From Amyelois transitella (taxonomy: Eukaryota > Arthropoda > Insecta > Lepidoptera > Pyralidae): 64,000 nt of DNA. Of the stretch, positions 1-11,589 are shown piece by piece. The notes under the pieces are model-generated. The model worked only from the letters and a program-made list of their open reading frames with translations, ran no database searches and was not told where the DNA came from. Both the position numbers and the translations under genes were made by a program. Positions within the stretch are counted from its first letter, which is position 1. Each line of letters begins with the position of its first letter. The stretch is from NCBI RefSeq assembly GCF_032362555.1, contig NC_083533.1, positions 2,795,001-2,859,000 on the forward strand. Reading direction: 5' to 3'.

Positions 1-73
1 GCATTCGTAGTGTTTCGTAGACTTTGTGCCTATAGACTTTATTTTGGTGAATATAAAATGTTTTTTATAATAA

Positions 74-300
74 ACTAGCTGTGCCCGCGACTTCGTCCGC
101 GTGGAATAGTTGCAGCGTGATGTTATATAGCCTAAAGCCTTCCTCGATAAATGGTATATTCAACGCAAAAATAATTTTTCGATTCGTTTTCAGATTCAAT
201 TTCAGGAGTTCTTGAGATTAGCGCGTTCAAACAAACAAACAATAAAACAAACAAACAATAAAACAAACAAACTCTTCAGCTTTATAATATTAGTATATCT
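74..300 (-). mobile_element. Helitron-like non-autonomous repeat (HLE-A)
   Basis: Reads on the plus strand from CTAGCTGTGCCCGCGACTTC to a TATACTAATATTATAAAG-type end, so the element runs on the minus strand (5' TC, 3' CTAGT, typical of Helitrons). It contains an expanded AAACAAACAATA-like run. The same sequence recurs at 12862, 16498, 27287, 29519 and 47934. Helitron assignment rests on terminus form and wide lepidopteran occurrence; no Rep/helicase is present. Confidence 0.7.
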
Positions 301-319
301 TTTGAATGTATAAATGAAG

Positions 320-2500
320 ATACATATTTGAAGATTTGAAGATTTAGAGGAAATGAGCGATATTGAAGATGGATGGAAGGAATTTAAAGAAAGAATTGTG
401 AAAGTAGCTGTTGAAGTGTGTGGTGTAAGTAGAAGAAGGAAAGGAAAAAATCACAAAAATGCGTGGATGAGTAAAGATGTGCAAGAACTTGTGCGATTAA
501 AGAAGAAAGCATGGCTGGATTTGTTAGCAGCAAAAGCTAACTTAAGAATGCAAGAGGTTATAGATGAAGATGTGAATGAAGCACGTAAGGAATATAAGAA
601 AATGAAAGATTTGGTTAAGAAAGCTGTGATTAGAAAGAAAGAAGAGTATAAAGAGGATTTTGATAAAAGGCTATCAGAAGACTTTCAGTCAAATCTGAAA
701 GTATTCTGGAAATCCGTAAGGTCAGCCCGAGGAAATACTATAACCAGAGAGCTGACTAGGATCAGATGCCAGGATGGTAGCGTTGTGAAAGGAGAAGAAT
801 GTGTACTAAAGATATGGAAGGACTATTTTGAAAGTTTATTTGAAAAAAAGGAAGGAAATAAGAAAGATTTCTGCTATAGCGAAGAAAAGAGAATGAGATG
901 GAAGGCGAAATTGAAATGTTCGAAATTGTGGAAGCACTTAAGAGTATGAAAGCGGGAAAGGCTGCTGGGTGTGATAGAGTGTCGGTCGAGATGCTTAAAG
1001 CAGGAAAAGGCGTAGTAGCTAGTCAGTTGTACTGCCTTTTCAATTTGTGTTGGAGAAGCGGCCGAGTACCAAAAGATTGGTGTAAGGCTGTTATCGTGCC
1101 ACTTTACAAAGGAAAAGGGTCACAGCTGGACTGCAAAAATTATCGTGGTATAAGCCTGCTTAGCGTCGTCGGCAAATTGTATGCTAAGGTATTGATTAAT
1201 AGAGTCAGGAATGAAACTGATGACAAAATATGGGATGCTCAAGCGGGATTTCGAAAGGGAATGGGATGTACTGATCAGGTCTTTTCCTTGCGGTGCATAG
1301 CCGAAAAGTTTTTGGCCAAGAGTCAAAAAGTCTATTGCACATTCGTAGATCTGGAAAAGGCCTATGACAGAGTTGAGAGGAATGAATTGTGGTCAGCACT
1401 TTCTATGCATGGGGTGAGCAGTCTCTTAATACGAGCACTGAAATCCTTATATGAGGATTCGAGTGCTTGTGTCAGGATAAACGGAGCGCACACTGAGTGG
1501 TTTAAGATTGAGAAAGGCGTTAGGCAAGGATGTGTTGCGTCACCGTGGCTGTTCAACCTATTTATGGATAGCTGTTTGACAGATTTGAAAGAGTCTAAAA
1601 GTGGATTAAGGATGAATGAGTTACTCGTCAAATGTCTGCTCTATGCCGACGATCAGGTTATACTGGCGTCATCAGCGGAGGAGTTACAGGAGATGGTAAA
1701 CTGTATGCATGAAGCTTTAAAAGAGAAAGGAATGAAAGTGAACGTAAGTAAAACTAAAACACTGGTTTTTGAAATGGAGAAAGAAATGACAGCATGTAAT
1801 ATCTTGATTGGAGGAGAAAAAGTGGAGCAAGTGAAAGAGTTTGTATATCTAGGATCAAAGTTTACATCAGATGGCAAGTATGATAGTGATATTGAAAGGA
1901 GAGTGAACGCGGGGAACATTGTGAATGGAGCTTTGCATGCCTTTATGAGCAGTCAGAAACTATCCAAAAAGGCTCGACTGGCTGTGCACAGGGGCGTGTT
2001 GGTCCCGACATTAATGTATGGGAGTGAAAGTTGGGTATGGCAAAAGAAGCATGAAAGCAGAATAAATGCAGTGGAAATGAGAGCGTTAAGGAGTATGATG
2101 GGTGTGAAATTGAGTGACAGGATAAGGAACAGCGTGATAAGGGAATGTTGTGATGTGAAAGAAGATGTAGTTACAGGAATAGAAAAGGGTATGTTAAGAT
2201 GGTTCGGTCATGTGGAGAGGATGAATGAAAGCAGGTTGACTAAGCAGATATACAAGGAGAGTGTGGAGGGAAAGGTCGGAGTGGGAAGACCTAGACGAAC
2301 GTATCTTGATCAAATTAAGGACGTCCTGGTAAAGGGTCTCAAAAGTACCCGAAACCGCCGAGCTTGTATGAAGAGAGTTATGAATGTGGACGAAGCGAAA
2401 GAAGTATGCAGAGATCGTGGCAAGTGGAAAGAGGTAGTCTCTGCCTACCCCTCCGGGAAAGAGGCGTGATTTTATGTATGTATGTATGTATGTATAAATT
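320..2500 (+). mobile_element. 5'-truncated RTE-like LINE with (TATG)n tail
   Basis: A non-LTR retrotransposon lacking the N-terminal endonuclease. A 198-codon frame (353-949) encodes the basic linker before the reverse transcriptase. A second frame (898-2469) encodes the RT and C-terminal region. The two overlap in different frames, so one frame change lies near 880-900. The 3' end is CCTCCGGGAAAGAGGCGTGA followed by TTTTATGTATGTATG. Ten or so short 3' fragments of the same family lie elsewhere in the window. Clade RTE is my best assignment from the RT and C-terminal motifs; confidence in LINE is high, in clade moderate. Confidence 0.85.
898..2469 (+). CDS. LINE reverse transcriptase (partial polyprotein)
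   Basis: Reverse transcriptase of the LINE above, 523 codons open. Visible RT blocks in order: YRGISLLSVVGKLYAKVL, QAGFRKGMGCTDQVF, TFVDLEKAYDRVER (catalytic Asp), KGVRQGCVASPWLFN, and the catalytic box LLYADDQVILASS. A C-terminal region follows with RWFGHVERM and [14 protein letters not shown], common in RTE-type LINE 3' ends. The conserved RT core has no internal stop, so the copy is young, but it lacks the endonuclease and has a frame change upstream, so it is unlikely to be autonomous. The start codon is simply the first ATG after the frame change and has no biological weight. Confidence 0.88.
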   Translation: MEGEIEMFEIVEALKSMKAGKAAGCDRVSVEMLKAGKGVVASQLYCLFNLCWRSGRVPKDWCKAVIVPLYKGKGSQLDCKNYRGISLLSVVGKLYAKVLINRVRNETDDKIWDAQAGFRKGMGCTDQVFSLRCIAEKFLAKSQKVYCTFVDLEKAYDRVERNELWSALSMHGVSSLLIRALKSLYEDSSACVRINGAHTEWFKIEKGVRQGCVASPWLFNLFMDSCLTDLKESKSGLRMNELLVKCLLYADDQVILASSAEELQEMVNCMHEALKEKGMKVNVSKTKTLVFEMEKEMTACNILIGGEKVEQVKEFVYLGSKFTSDGKYDSDIERRVNAGNIVNGALHAFMSSQKLSKKARLAVHRGVLVPTLMYGSESWVWQKKHESRINAVEMRALRSMMGVKLSDRIRNSVIRECCDVKEDVVTGIEKGMLRWFGHVERMNESRLTKQIYKESVEGKVGVGRPRRTYLDQIKDVLVKGLKSTRNRRACMKRVMNVDEAKEVCRDRGKWKEVVSAYPSGKEA

Positions 2501-2525
2501 ATTATTATTTTTCGTTTCGAATCTT

Positions 2526-2735
2526 CTTCTTTCTCCTTGACGTCCCAGTGTCATCCTCACCTTTCTGGAGAAGAGCCCAGAGTGCGCCTTTACGACCATG
2601 ACCCTGGATTGGGTGAGTCAAGTTTTGACACGAAGCGACTCCCATCTGACATTCGCAACCTTTGCAGGGGAACCTGACTCATATTGCATCATGGTTGACC
2701 TGGAGGCCTGAAATACAGGTCTAACCTAGTTAAGG
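2526..2735 (-). repeat. Interspersed repeat R3 (GAAG-tailed, SINE-like)
   Basis: Starts with a CTTCTTC run and continues through the reverse of CCCTGCAAAGGTTGCGGAGG and CAACCGGGACTAAAGCC. The same ~240 bp unit occurs at 14449, 21089, 25190, 26966 and 42255. No coding content. Probably a LINE 3' end or SINE. Confidence 0.65.
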
Positions 2736-2923
2736 CTCTAGTCCACCTCCCAATATAAATTTAATTTTGTATATTGGTATGTTGTGGAAAAATAAATCTT
2801 TTTTCATTTCATTTTCATTTTTTATTCATTTCATGGTTACACATCCAGTTTTCAGTTATCGTACGTGCAGGTTTCCTCATGATGTTTTCCCTTACCGTAA
2901 GACCTTTACTCTTACTTGAGCTT

Positions 2924-3036
2924 GCATGAAGAGAGTTATGAATGTGGATGAAGCGAAGTAAGTATGCAGAGATCGTGGCAAGTGGAAATATGTAGTCTCT
3001 GCCTACCCCTCCGGGAAAAAGGCGTGATTTTATGCG
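2924..3036 (+). mobile_element. 3' fragment of RTE-like LINE
   Basis: Matches 2360-2475 of the LINE copy (TGCATGAAGAGAGTTATGAA through CTCCGGGAAAAAGGCGTGAT). 5'-truncated, non-coding. Confidence 0.85.
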
Positions 3037-3300
3037 TCATTTATCAACCACATGGCGTTTATCGTGCCGGAACTTTAGTAAAGACCAATATCTTTACCAT
3101 GAATGCCGTACAAGGCGACTAAGGTAACAAGCACACATCCAGAGCAGCTTTTGTCATGATCTTATAAGGTTCAATGGTGCAAAGATTGCGGAAGTCAGAC
3201 CCTAGCATCCCATCGGAGCGTTAAGGATGTACATACATACAAACATACATATAATCACATCTATATCCCTTGGGAGAATGTAACTAGGATTTACACCAGG
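3037..3300. repeat. Decayed TATG-tailed SINE remnants
   Basis: Contains a weakened GCCGTACAAGGCGACTAAGG segment in plus orientation ending in GTACATACATAC, then a minus-orientation tail fragment (TAATCACATCTATATCCC). Too degraded for exact ends. Confidence 0.45.
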
Positions 3301-3377
3301 TGGAAGAAGAAGATATGTTTTAGGTGTTCGTCACGGTGAAACGATTAAAGTGATTGCATTGTTTAAAATAAACAAAT

Positions 3378-3617
3378 CTATACGGGACAAATTACACAGA
3401 TTGAGTTAGCCTCGAAGTAAGTTCGAGACTTGTGTTACGAGATACTAACTCAACGATACTATATTTTATAATGAATACTTATATACATAACCATTCAAGA
3501 GCCAGGCCAATCAGAAAAAGTTGTTTTCTCATCAGGCCCTGACCGGGATTCGAACCTGGGACCTCCGCTCCGGTGTCACAGACAAGCGTACTACCGCTGC
3601 GCCACAAAGGCCGTCAA
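3378..3617 (-). mobile_element. tRNA-derived SINE
   Basis: Reverse complement begins with a tRNA-like head: A-box region TGGCGCAGCGGTAGTACGC and B box GGTTCGAATCC, separated by about 33 bp. A unique body follows (TTGAGTTAGTATCTCGTAAC, TCAATCTGTGTAATTTGTCC). Other copies are at 9130, 12991, 30170, 38330 (decayed) and 42540. The head cannot fold as a whole tRNA, so this is not a tRNA gene. Confidence 0.85.
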
Positions 3618-4784
3618 AATTAGTGGAATTCCTTTGAGAGAAAGAATGATCGAATGAATAGGTACATCGATTGTATAACGTGGATTGTCTGAGTGGTTGT
3701 ACATTTTTGTATGATGATAAAATTCATGATTGTTTGTTGTATACGTATATTGTTTTGGTTTTCAGCTATTGTGGTAATGCTTGCTCTGAATCAGATATTT
3801 CTTTTTTCAATATGGTCATTATGGAAAATTTTATTTTTTTAATATTTTTTCTTCCCTTATTTTCTGTCTCTTTTTAGTGAGAACTAAAGCCTCGCGAAAA
3901 CTTTTAATTTTACAATTCTCAATCTCATATCTCAAAAACTACTTGAACGATTTGGATGCTCTATGAATCTAAAAATTCTATTGACAGAAACTAGATATAG
4001 GTACTTTCAAATTCATTCACTTCCAATTCGCTACTTCTTATAACATCTAACTTTAAAATAAACCCTTAACAATCAATTTTACTTATTACGGGTGACTTGA
4101 AAAATTGTGTGTGCCTACTACTTCTGTTCCCGTATAGATTGTAAAAGTATATCAAGGGAAAAGCTTACATTGGCTTTTTTAAGCCTTTCAGCTAAACATG
4201 GCTTTGCAGGTGTTTTGTCTATTGACTTTCTCAAACTCTTCAGGTTATGTTATCTATAAATATTTAACTTCCAAGCTTACAACCGCGGTCTCTTTTTTAT
4301 CCAAAAATCTACACGATATTATTCAACAATGATAATATGTGATAATATACCTATTTGGCTGCATGATAAATTTATCCAACATTAAATTCTTAAACCTCGA
4401 TTATAAAAGAGTTACAAGGTAAAAGCAATTATTCCCTAACGCTATATTAAACATACAAAATACATGTAATTTTAACTTACATGAATCGATCACAGCCATT
4501 TAGAATAAAAACAAAAACCTACACGATCACATCCTTCACTAAGTAATTAAATGGCACTTATTTTTTTTCTATACACCACTTAACTTAATTGAAAAAAATA
4601 AATTGTCTATACGCAAGATTTTCCCGCGCGACATCACAATGAAAACGCGCGTTTCCGCTGGCATTCGATTTTCAAATAATTCATCCAAGATGGCCGCGGT
4701 ATGGCCTGTAATGAGCCAGTGATGGTTATGCATCGATAAAGCATTTATCGAAAATGTTTAAATAAATCGAATATCTATTCTAAA
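3618..4784. other. AT-rich intergenic DNA, no gene seen
   Basis: No conserved coding block on either strand and no recognised repeat. The 68-codon frame at 3671 has no recognisable domain and AT-rich low-complexity composition, so I do not call it a gene. Confidence 0.6.
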
Positions 4785-5032
4785 GTGCCGTGTGGTTTCC
4801 GCTGCTTTAGTATAGAACCACTCCATATTTTTCCTATGGATGTCGTAAAAGGCGACTAACGGATACGTTTTTAAACTTGAGATTCCTCTTATAGGCGATG
4901 AGTTTTAGTACCCTTGTTACTATTCAATCTCAATTCCATCATAAAGCCATACAGCTCAACGTAGCCTTTCAGTCTTTTAAGACTGTTAGCTATGTCTACC
5001 CCGCAAGGGGTCAATACGGGTCTGTATGTAAA
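4785..5032 (+). mobile_element. TATG-tailed SINE-like element, diverged copy
   Basis: Runs from GCCGTGTGG to GTCTACCCCGCAAGGGG and a GTATGTAAAT end. The consensus of this ~260 bp family is GCCGTGTGGTTCCCGGCACC at the 5' end, GGATGTCGTAAAAGGCGACT in the middle and ACCCCGCAAGGGATATAGAC followed by (TATG)n at the 3' end. No pol III boxes that I can assign with confidence. Confidence 0.8.
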
Positions 5033-5576
5033 TAGAATAAAATTCAGGCTTTTTTGACATACTTTAATTGTTTATAGTCAGGTCACTGATTAGTAATTAC
5101 ATCTCACTCATCCATCCATATTCGTAATAAACACTGCCAAGCAAAAATCTAGATAAATAGTAAAGTTGGAGTCTATGTATGTCCACTTTAACCAGAGGAT
5201 TCAACCAACATTACTCCAGTATTTTTAAATGTCAATACAAACAGTCATAAATCAGGCTGTCACTGACAGGAAAAAAATATTTTAGCATGAACTTAAAATC
5301 GTCGACTATTTCACATCACTAACTTAACCGCTGCAAGTACATACGTGTGACGCGCTTATTACCGACGTCAATTTGTATCATGTACTTATCAACTACCTGT
5401 GTCACATTAAGGGTGATTTTGGGACTTCAATCAATCAATTTTTTTTGTTATTCAATATTTGATTAGGCCTTCGTCTTCCATCTCACCTAATAGTGAGTCT
5501 GAAACTATGCTCTGACGGTATAGTTTGGCCTTCTTGCAATTCGAAAACATAATTCTTCGTTTCCGGGCGTTCAGAT

Positions 5577-5854
5577 ACATACATACATACATTTAATCAC
5601 GTCTATATCTATTTCCCTTGGGGTAGACAGGGCCAACAGTCTTGAAAAACTGATAGGCCATGTTCAGCTATTTGGCATTATGATAGAATTGAGATTTTAA
5701 TTGTGTCAGGTTGCTAATTCATCGCCTAAAAGTAGAATCCGAAGTTTATAAGCCCATCCCTTACACGCCCTTTACGATATCCATGGGAACGAAATAGAGT
5801 GGTCCTATTCTTGTTTTTATTAGTTCCGGGAACTAATAAAATAACCACACGGCA
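5577..5854 (-). mobile_element. TATG-tailed SINE-like element
   Basis: Near full-length minus-orientation copy, from the CATACATACATAC tail to ACCACACGGC at the 5' end. Confidence 0.82.
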
Positions 5855-6004
5855 TGTTTAGATAGATAAATCAACTTTTGATTAGTGCACCAAAAAAATC
5901 ATCTGTAAGTAGGTATATAAAAAACAGGGTTTGTAAGAGTATGTACAAATCTCAACCTACATGCATCATTTTTGACCCATTCGTTGACAGAATGGACTCT
6001 ACTT

Positions 6005-6362
6005 TTCCGTCGACATACCTACATAATAATCACGTTATCCCTTACAGAATAGACAGATCTAAAAGCCTCGCAAAGACTGAAAGGCCACGTTCAGCCGCAT
6101 GACTAAATAATGGAAATGATATTCAAATAGTGTCAGGCCGCCATCCCAGTACCTAAATGAAGGTAACTTCAACTTTTTCTTTGATTGACTTTTACGATCT
6201 GCACGAGAATAAAAGCATAAATACGCACACTAACTACTTAAATATGCTTTTTGTTCGCTATCAAAGAAAAAATGGAAGTTTACATTAGATGAATTACATC
6301 CATGTGAAATGGATGGAGTTGTCCTAGGTAGTCTGAAGTGCCGGAAACCACACGGCACTATT
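6005..6362 (-). mobile_element. TATG-tailed SINE-like element, old and interrupted
   Basis: Tail-side remnants (ACATACCTACATAATAATCA, CACGTTCAGC) and a clear 5' end (CCGGAAACCACACGGCAC) at 6342-6362, with about 100 bp of unrelated DNA between them. Confidence 0.55.
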
Positions 6363-7200
6363 TATGTATTGATTATCCATTGAAATCAATTATTTATTGA
6401 TCTGCTAGGAAAAAATAAACATATTATTTTCCAGCTGCTTCTTCCCACGCAGACTGTAAAGGTCAAACAAGGGACAGTTATAACCTTTGGTGGGATACTC
6501 AACTTCATTAAAAGCCTTTGATATTTTATTACTATTGACTGTGTCCACCCCGTAATAGATAAAGACCTTGATGAGTGTGCCTTAATCACCTCTTTCAATT
6601 GTAATGTATCAATTAGATTTCTAAAGTTGTTAAGTTTTAAAATTGCTACAACTTGCTACAACGTTAGTTTATTTATGTTCACAAGAAAAAATAAAATGAC
6701 ACACGCAAATTATTAAAAATTTCCCACATGACGCCAACATATAAATGTGTACTTTGATGACGTTATTGCTCTAGCAGTAGACACACAGATTAATAATTCA
6801 CTGTGCCCGAAAATAGAGGGAATAATAATAGCAACTTCTATATTTGGTCACACCTGCACTAATGGTTAATTTATGTGATGAAGTCATGGGGTGGACAAAG
6901 CCTTGGTCATAGCGCGGGGCACGTTAGTAAGTTACGTCGGGATATTAAAATTTATGAGGAACGAACGAACAAAAAAATCAAAAGGAACTTTTGTTTTTTC
7001 ATATATATTGTCGGAAAGGGTCATATTGTAAGCTTTCGTATTCTGTATTCAGTTGAATATTATAATCTATTCAAATATCAATTACCTTTCAAATTAATTA
7101 TGTACATACCTTTTTTGAAATCGGTTAAAAGCTGAATAATTTATCAGTATAATTTTTTGGCCTTAACCCATTCATGCAAAAAAAACATGAATCGGTGAAT
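6363..7200. other. Upstream region of ND-49, no gene seen
   Basis: AT-rich, no recognisable coding block. The decayed stretch at 6420-6600 resembles a TATG-element remnant only weakly. The ND-49 promoter must lie towards the right end. Confidence 0.5.
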
Positions 7201-7201
7201 C

Positions 7202-7233
7202 TGACAGTGACAGATGTCATTTCCAGTTGTCAC
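7202..7233. promoter_or_regulatory. TGTCA/TGACA cluster before ND-49
   Basis: Four TGACA or TGTCA pentamers occur within about 32 bp, 50-80 bp before the ND-49 start codon. A similar cluster precedes LSm2 at 40823. The position suggests a core-promoter or initiator-proximal motif; this is inference. Confidence 0.35.
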
Positions 7234-7281
7234 GAAGTAATTTTTCAGGATCAAAAATACAATCCAGCTTTCGGCCTGAAA

Positions 7282-10200
7282 ATGGCCTCAATTATGAATG
7301 TTTTGTTACGAAAATCAGCCAATTTAAGCGCCAGCAAGACCCTGCTTAATAATTTACCAGCAGTTTATAATGTGAAGTAAGTAAATCGTAGAAAAAAATC
7401 ATTTTCAATAATATTATGATTCCAGTTACGTAATGCTATATTTGGCATTGTTTTCGGTCATTATTTACCACAATATATGTTTCAAAATATAAAGAACTAT
7501 GCTATCCTTGAAAAACATGTATTCAGAACCCTCATTCTACATCAAATCGTTAAAGGGAGACGAATAACCTCAAACACAAATTGACGTTTGTTTTGGACTG
7601 TCCCAAACTTAAGAATGTACGAAATAAAGTCACATCCATGTAATTATAACTGAGTATCATTAACGGATTAATCTAAAATTATTAAGTAATTTACATAAAA
7701 AAAAATCATACACATAATTGTACCTTCATGTGCCTGAAAAAATGTGTTAACAGTTAGCTTTGTCCATCAACTTCGCAGTTTGTGTATGGCAAAAATACGG
7801 GATCCACTATTAGAAAAACATTTTTTCAGTTCACTTGTTAAACATAGTGTGAAATTAAAAAGTAATATTCAATTTCAACTCAACTGTATGAAAACCTTCA
7901 AAACTACTTGACTATTTTTGATGAAATTCAGCAGAAAGATAAGTACTTCAGGAGCTGTTACACATCATCTTATACCTCCTTTTTTTCTTAAAATTCCCAA
8001 GTGAGTTACATACACATAATCACGTCTATATCCCTTATGTGATAGACAGAGTCAGAAGTCTCGCTATGTCAAGCCACATCTAGCTGTAAAGCTTAATCAT
8101 AATTAACTTACACAGAGTTCTGAGAACTGCACATGGTGTAAGACTAGGTGAAATAAAAGTCAATATTACAAATGTACAATTTAATTTTATTGTGCCGTGT
8201 GGTTTCCGGCACCAATACAAAAAAGAATAGGACCACTCCATCTCTTTCCCGTGGATGTCGTAAAAGGCGACTAAGGGATAGGCTAACAAACTTGGGATTC
8301 TTTTTTAGGCGATGGGCTAGCAACCTGTCACTATTGGAATCTCAATTCTATCATTAAGCCAAATAGCTGAATGTGGCCATTCAGTCTTTTCAAGACTGTT
8401 GGCTCTGTCTACCCCGCAAGGGATAAAGACGTGACCATATGTATGTATGTACAATTTAATTGTTTCAGTTCAAACCGCAAGGGCCACAGATGGATGCCGG
8501 ATGCGGAGTACGTCAAGCAGTTCGAGGGCGTCGTCATATTCCCGGACGATGTCACCTCCATGATAAAACATCTGCCCTATAACAGTGAGTTTTTATAATG
8601 TGCACAATACTGGCTTTAGATTAAGCTAGCAACCTTTCACTACTTGAATCTCAAATCCATCATTAAGTCATACAACTGAACATGGTCTTTCAGTCTTTTC
8701 AAGATTGTTGGTTCTGTCTACCCTGCAAGGTGTTTAGACGTGACTATATATGTATATGTATGTGGCGACATCTCTACGCCACTTGTCACAACATCAAATC
8801 ACACAACAACTGTCAATAATCGCGAAGAAATTGACGCGCTCAGCCAATAGCAGCGAAGTATCTAAATCGCGATTTCAAAGATTTCATGGATTGGAGCATA
8901 AATACAACCTCCGACACAACATCGTCTGTCGCGTGGTTCCCCAGGCATAACACCTAGCCTGGCGGAAGATCTTCCCTTTGGTGGCGGTCGAGCCGAATCA
9001 TCGCTCCCGCTACATGTATGTTATGTATGAAACAAGAGAAGTATACAGGAATAGTGACAATTGGAAGAAACAGGAAACACAGCATTTGTTTTTTTAAAAT
9101 CCAAACTAAAAATTTTAATAATAAATATTTACGGGACAAATTACACAGATTCAGTTAGCCTCGAGGTAAGTTCGAAACTTGTGTTACGAGATACTAACTC
9201 AACGGTACTACATTTTATAATAAATACTTATACAGATAAACATCCAAGACCCAGGCCAATCAGAGAAAGTTCGTTCCTCATCATGCCCTGACTGGGCTTC
9301 GAACCCGGGACCTCCGGTGTCACAGACAAGCGTATTACCACTGCGCCACAGAGACCCAAAAGAGTGAACTAATAAACAAAATTACAGGTGTGGTGCCGCC
9401 GGCTCAGAAGCAGGTGCGCAACATGATCCTGAACTTCGGGCCGCAGCACCCGACCGCCCACGGGGTGCTCCGTCTAGTGTTGGAGCTCGACGGAGAGGTA
9501 CATACATACATACATATGGTCCCGTCTATATCCCTTGCGGGGTAGACAGAGCCAACAGGCTTGAAAAGACTGAATGGCCACATTCAGCTATTTGGCTTAA
9601 TGATAGAATTGAGATTCAAAGAGTGACAGGTTGCTAGCACATCGCCTAGAAAAGAATCCCAAGTTTGTAAGCCTTACTAGAGGTAGCCTACGGAGAGGTA
9701 CATACATAAAATCACGCCTCTTTCCCGGAGGTGTAGGCAGAGACTACCTCTTTCCACTTGCCACGATCTCTGCACACTTCCTTCGCTTCATCCACATTCA
9801 TAACTCTCTTCATGCAAGCTCGGCGGTTTCGGGTACTTTTGACCTGACCCTTTATCAGGACGTCCTTAATTTGATCAAGATACGTATGATATAAGATATT
9901 ATATCAAGATATGGAGAGGTAATTATCTAATTTGCACTCTTGATCCGGTTTTTTAGGACAATGTTGGCATGATTGCAAATTGTTATTTGACCGAAATATT
10001 CTATTGAAATAATTAGTATTAAATTGCAAATATTATTATGTTATTAAATTTGATGATAGTATACAATAATAACTATCAACTTCTAAATGCTAACATACAT
10101 ACGTAAGTCAAGTAAGTCAAATATAAAACAAATTTTAAACTTAACCTAATAATACCCACTACAGTTATAACAGTGAAACAACTTTAAGCAAACTCTATTA

Positions 10201-11544
10201 TAAAGTTTACTGAATTTTACAGACAGTCCGCGCCGCGGACCCCCACATAGGCCTCCTGCACCGAGGCACGGAGAAATTGATAGAATACAAGACATACACC
10301 CAGGCTTTGCCCTACTTCGACCGCTTGGACTACGTCTCCATGATGTGCAACGAGCAGTGCTACAGCCTGGCCGTGGAGAAGCTGCTCAACATCGATATAC
10401 CTGTGAGAGCGAAATATATACGCAGTGAGTATACAAACATATGTTCACGTCTATATCCCTTGCGGGGTGGACAGAGCCAACAGATGGCCACGTTCAGCTA
10501 TTTTAGTCCATGATGTGCAATGAGCAGTGCTACAGTCTGGCCGTGGAGAAGCTGCTCAACATCGATATACCGATGAGAGCTAAATATATACGCAGTGAGT
10601 ATACATATTGTATGAGAAAGAAAGAAAGAAAAATCGTTTATTTGGTACATTAACAAAATATAAATTGGAATCAGTGAATATTGAACTTTTTGTACATACA
10701 TACATATGGTCACGTCTATATACCTTGCGGGGTGGACAGAGCCAACAGTCTTGTAAAGACCGAATGGCCACGTTCAGCTATTTGGCTTGATGATACAATT
10801 GAGACTCAAACAGTGACAGGTTGCTAGCCTCGCCAACGCCTAAAATAAGAATCCCAAGTTTAAAAGGTGCCGTGTGGTTCCCGGCACCAATACAAAAAAG
10901 AATAGGACCACTCCATCTCTTTCCCATGGATGTCGTAAAAGGCGACTAAGGGATAGGCTTACAAACTTGAGATTCTGTTTTTAGGCGATAAGCTAGCAAC
11001 TTGTCACTATTCGAATCTCAATTCTATCTTAAAGCGAAATAGCTGAACGTGGCCTATCAGTCCGCTCAGGACTGTTGGCTCTGTCTACCCCGCAAGGGAT
11101 ATAGACGTGATTATATGTATGTATGTATGTATGTTTAAAAGCCTTACCCTTAGCCGCCTCTTACGTCATCTACGGTAAATGAAACGGAGTGGTGCTATTC
11201 TTTTTTTTTTATAGTATTGGTGCTGGGCACCACACGGCACTTAATTCACTTAATTATTTTAAGTTTCAAATCATCTAATCAACGTTATTCTTTCAACTTT
11301 CAAATCGTCTTCCGTTTCCGCTCCCCAGCGCTGTTCGCTGAGATCACGCGCATCCTGAACCACATAATGGCGATCGGCACTCACGCGCTGGACATCGGCG
11401 CCTTGACCCCCTTCTTCTGGCTGTTCGAGGAGAGGGAGAAGATGATGGAGTTCTACGAGAGAGTGAGCGGCGCGCGCATGCACGCCGCCTATATACGGCC
11501 GGGGGGGGTCGCTTTGGTGAGATCACTTGTCGGAAAGCATATGT

Positions 11545-11589
<45 letters not shown>

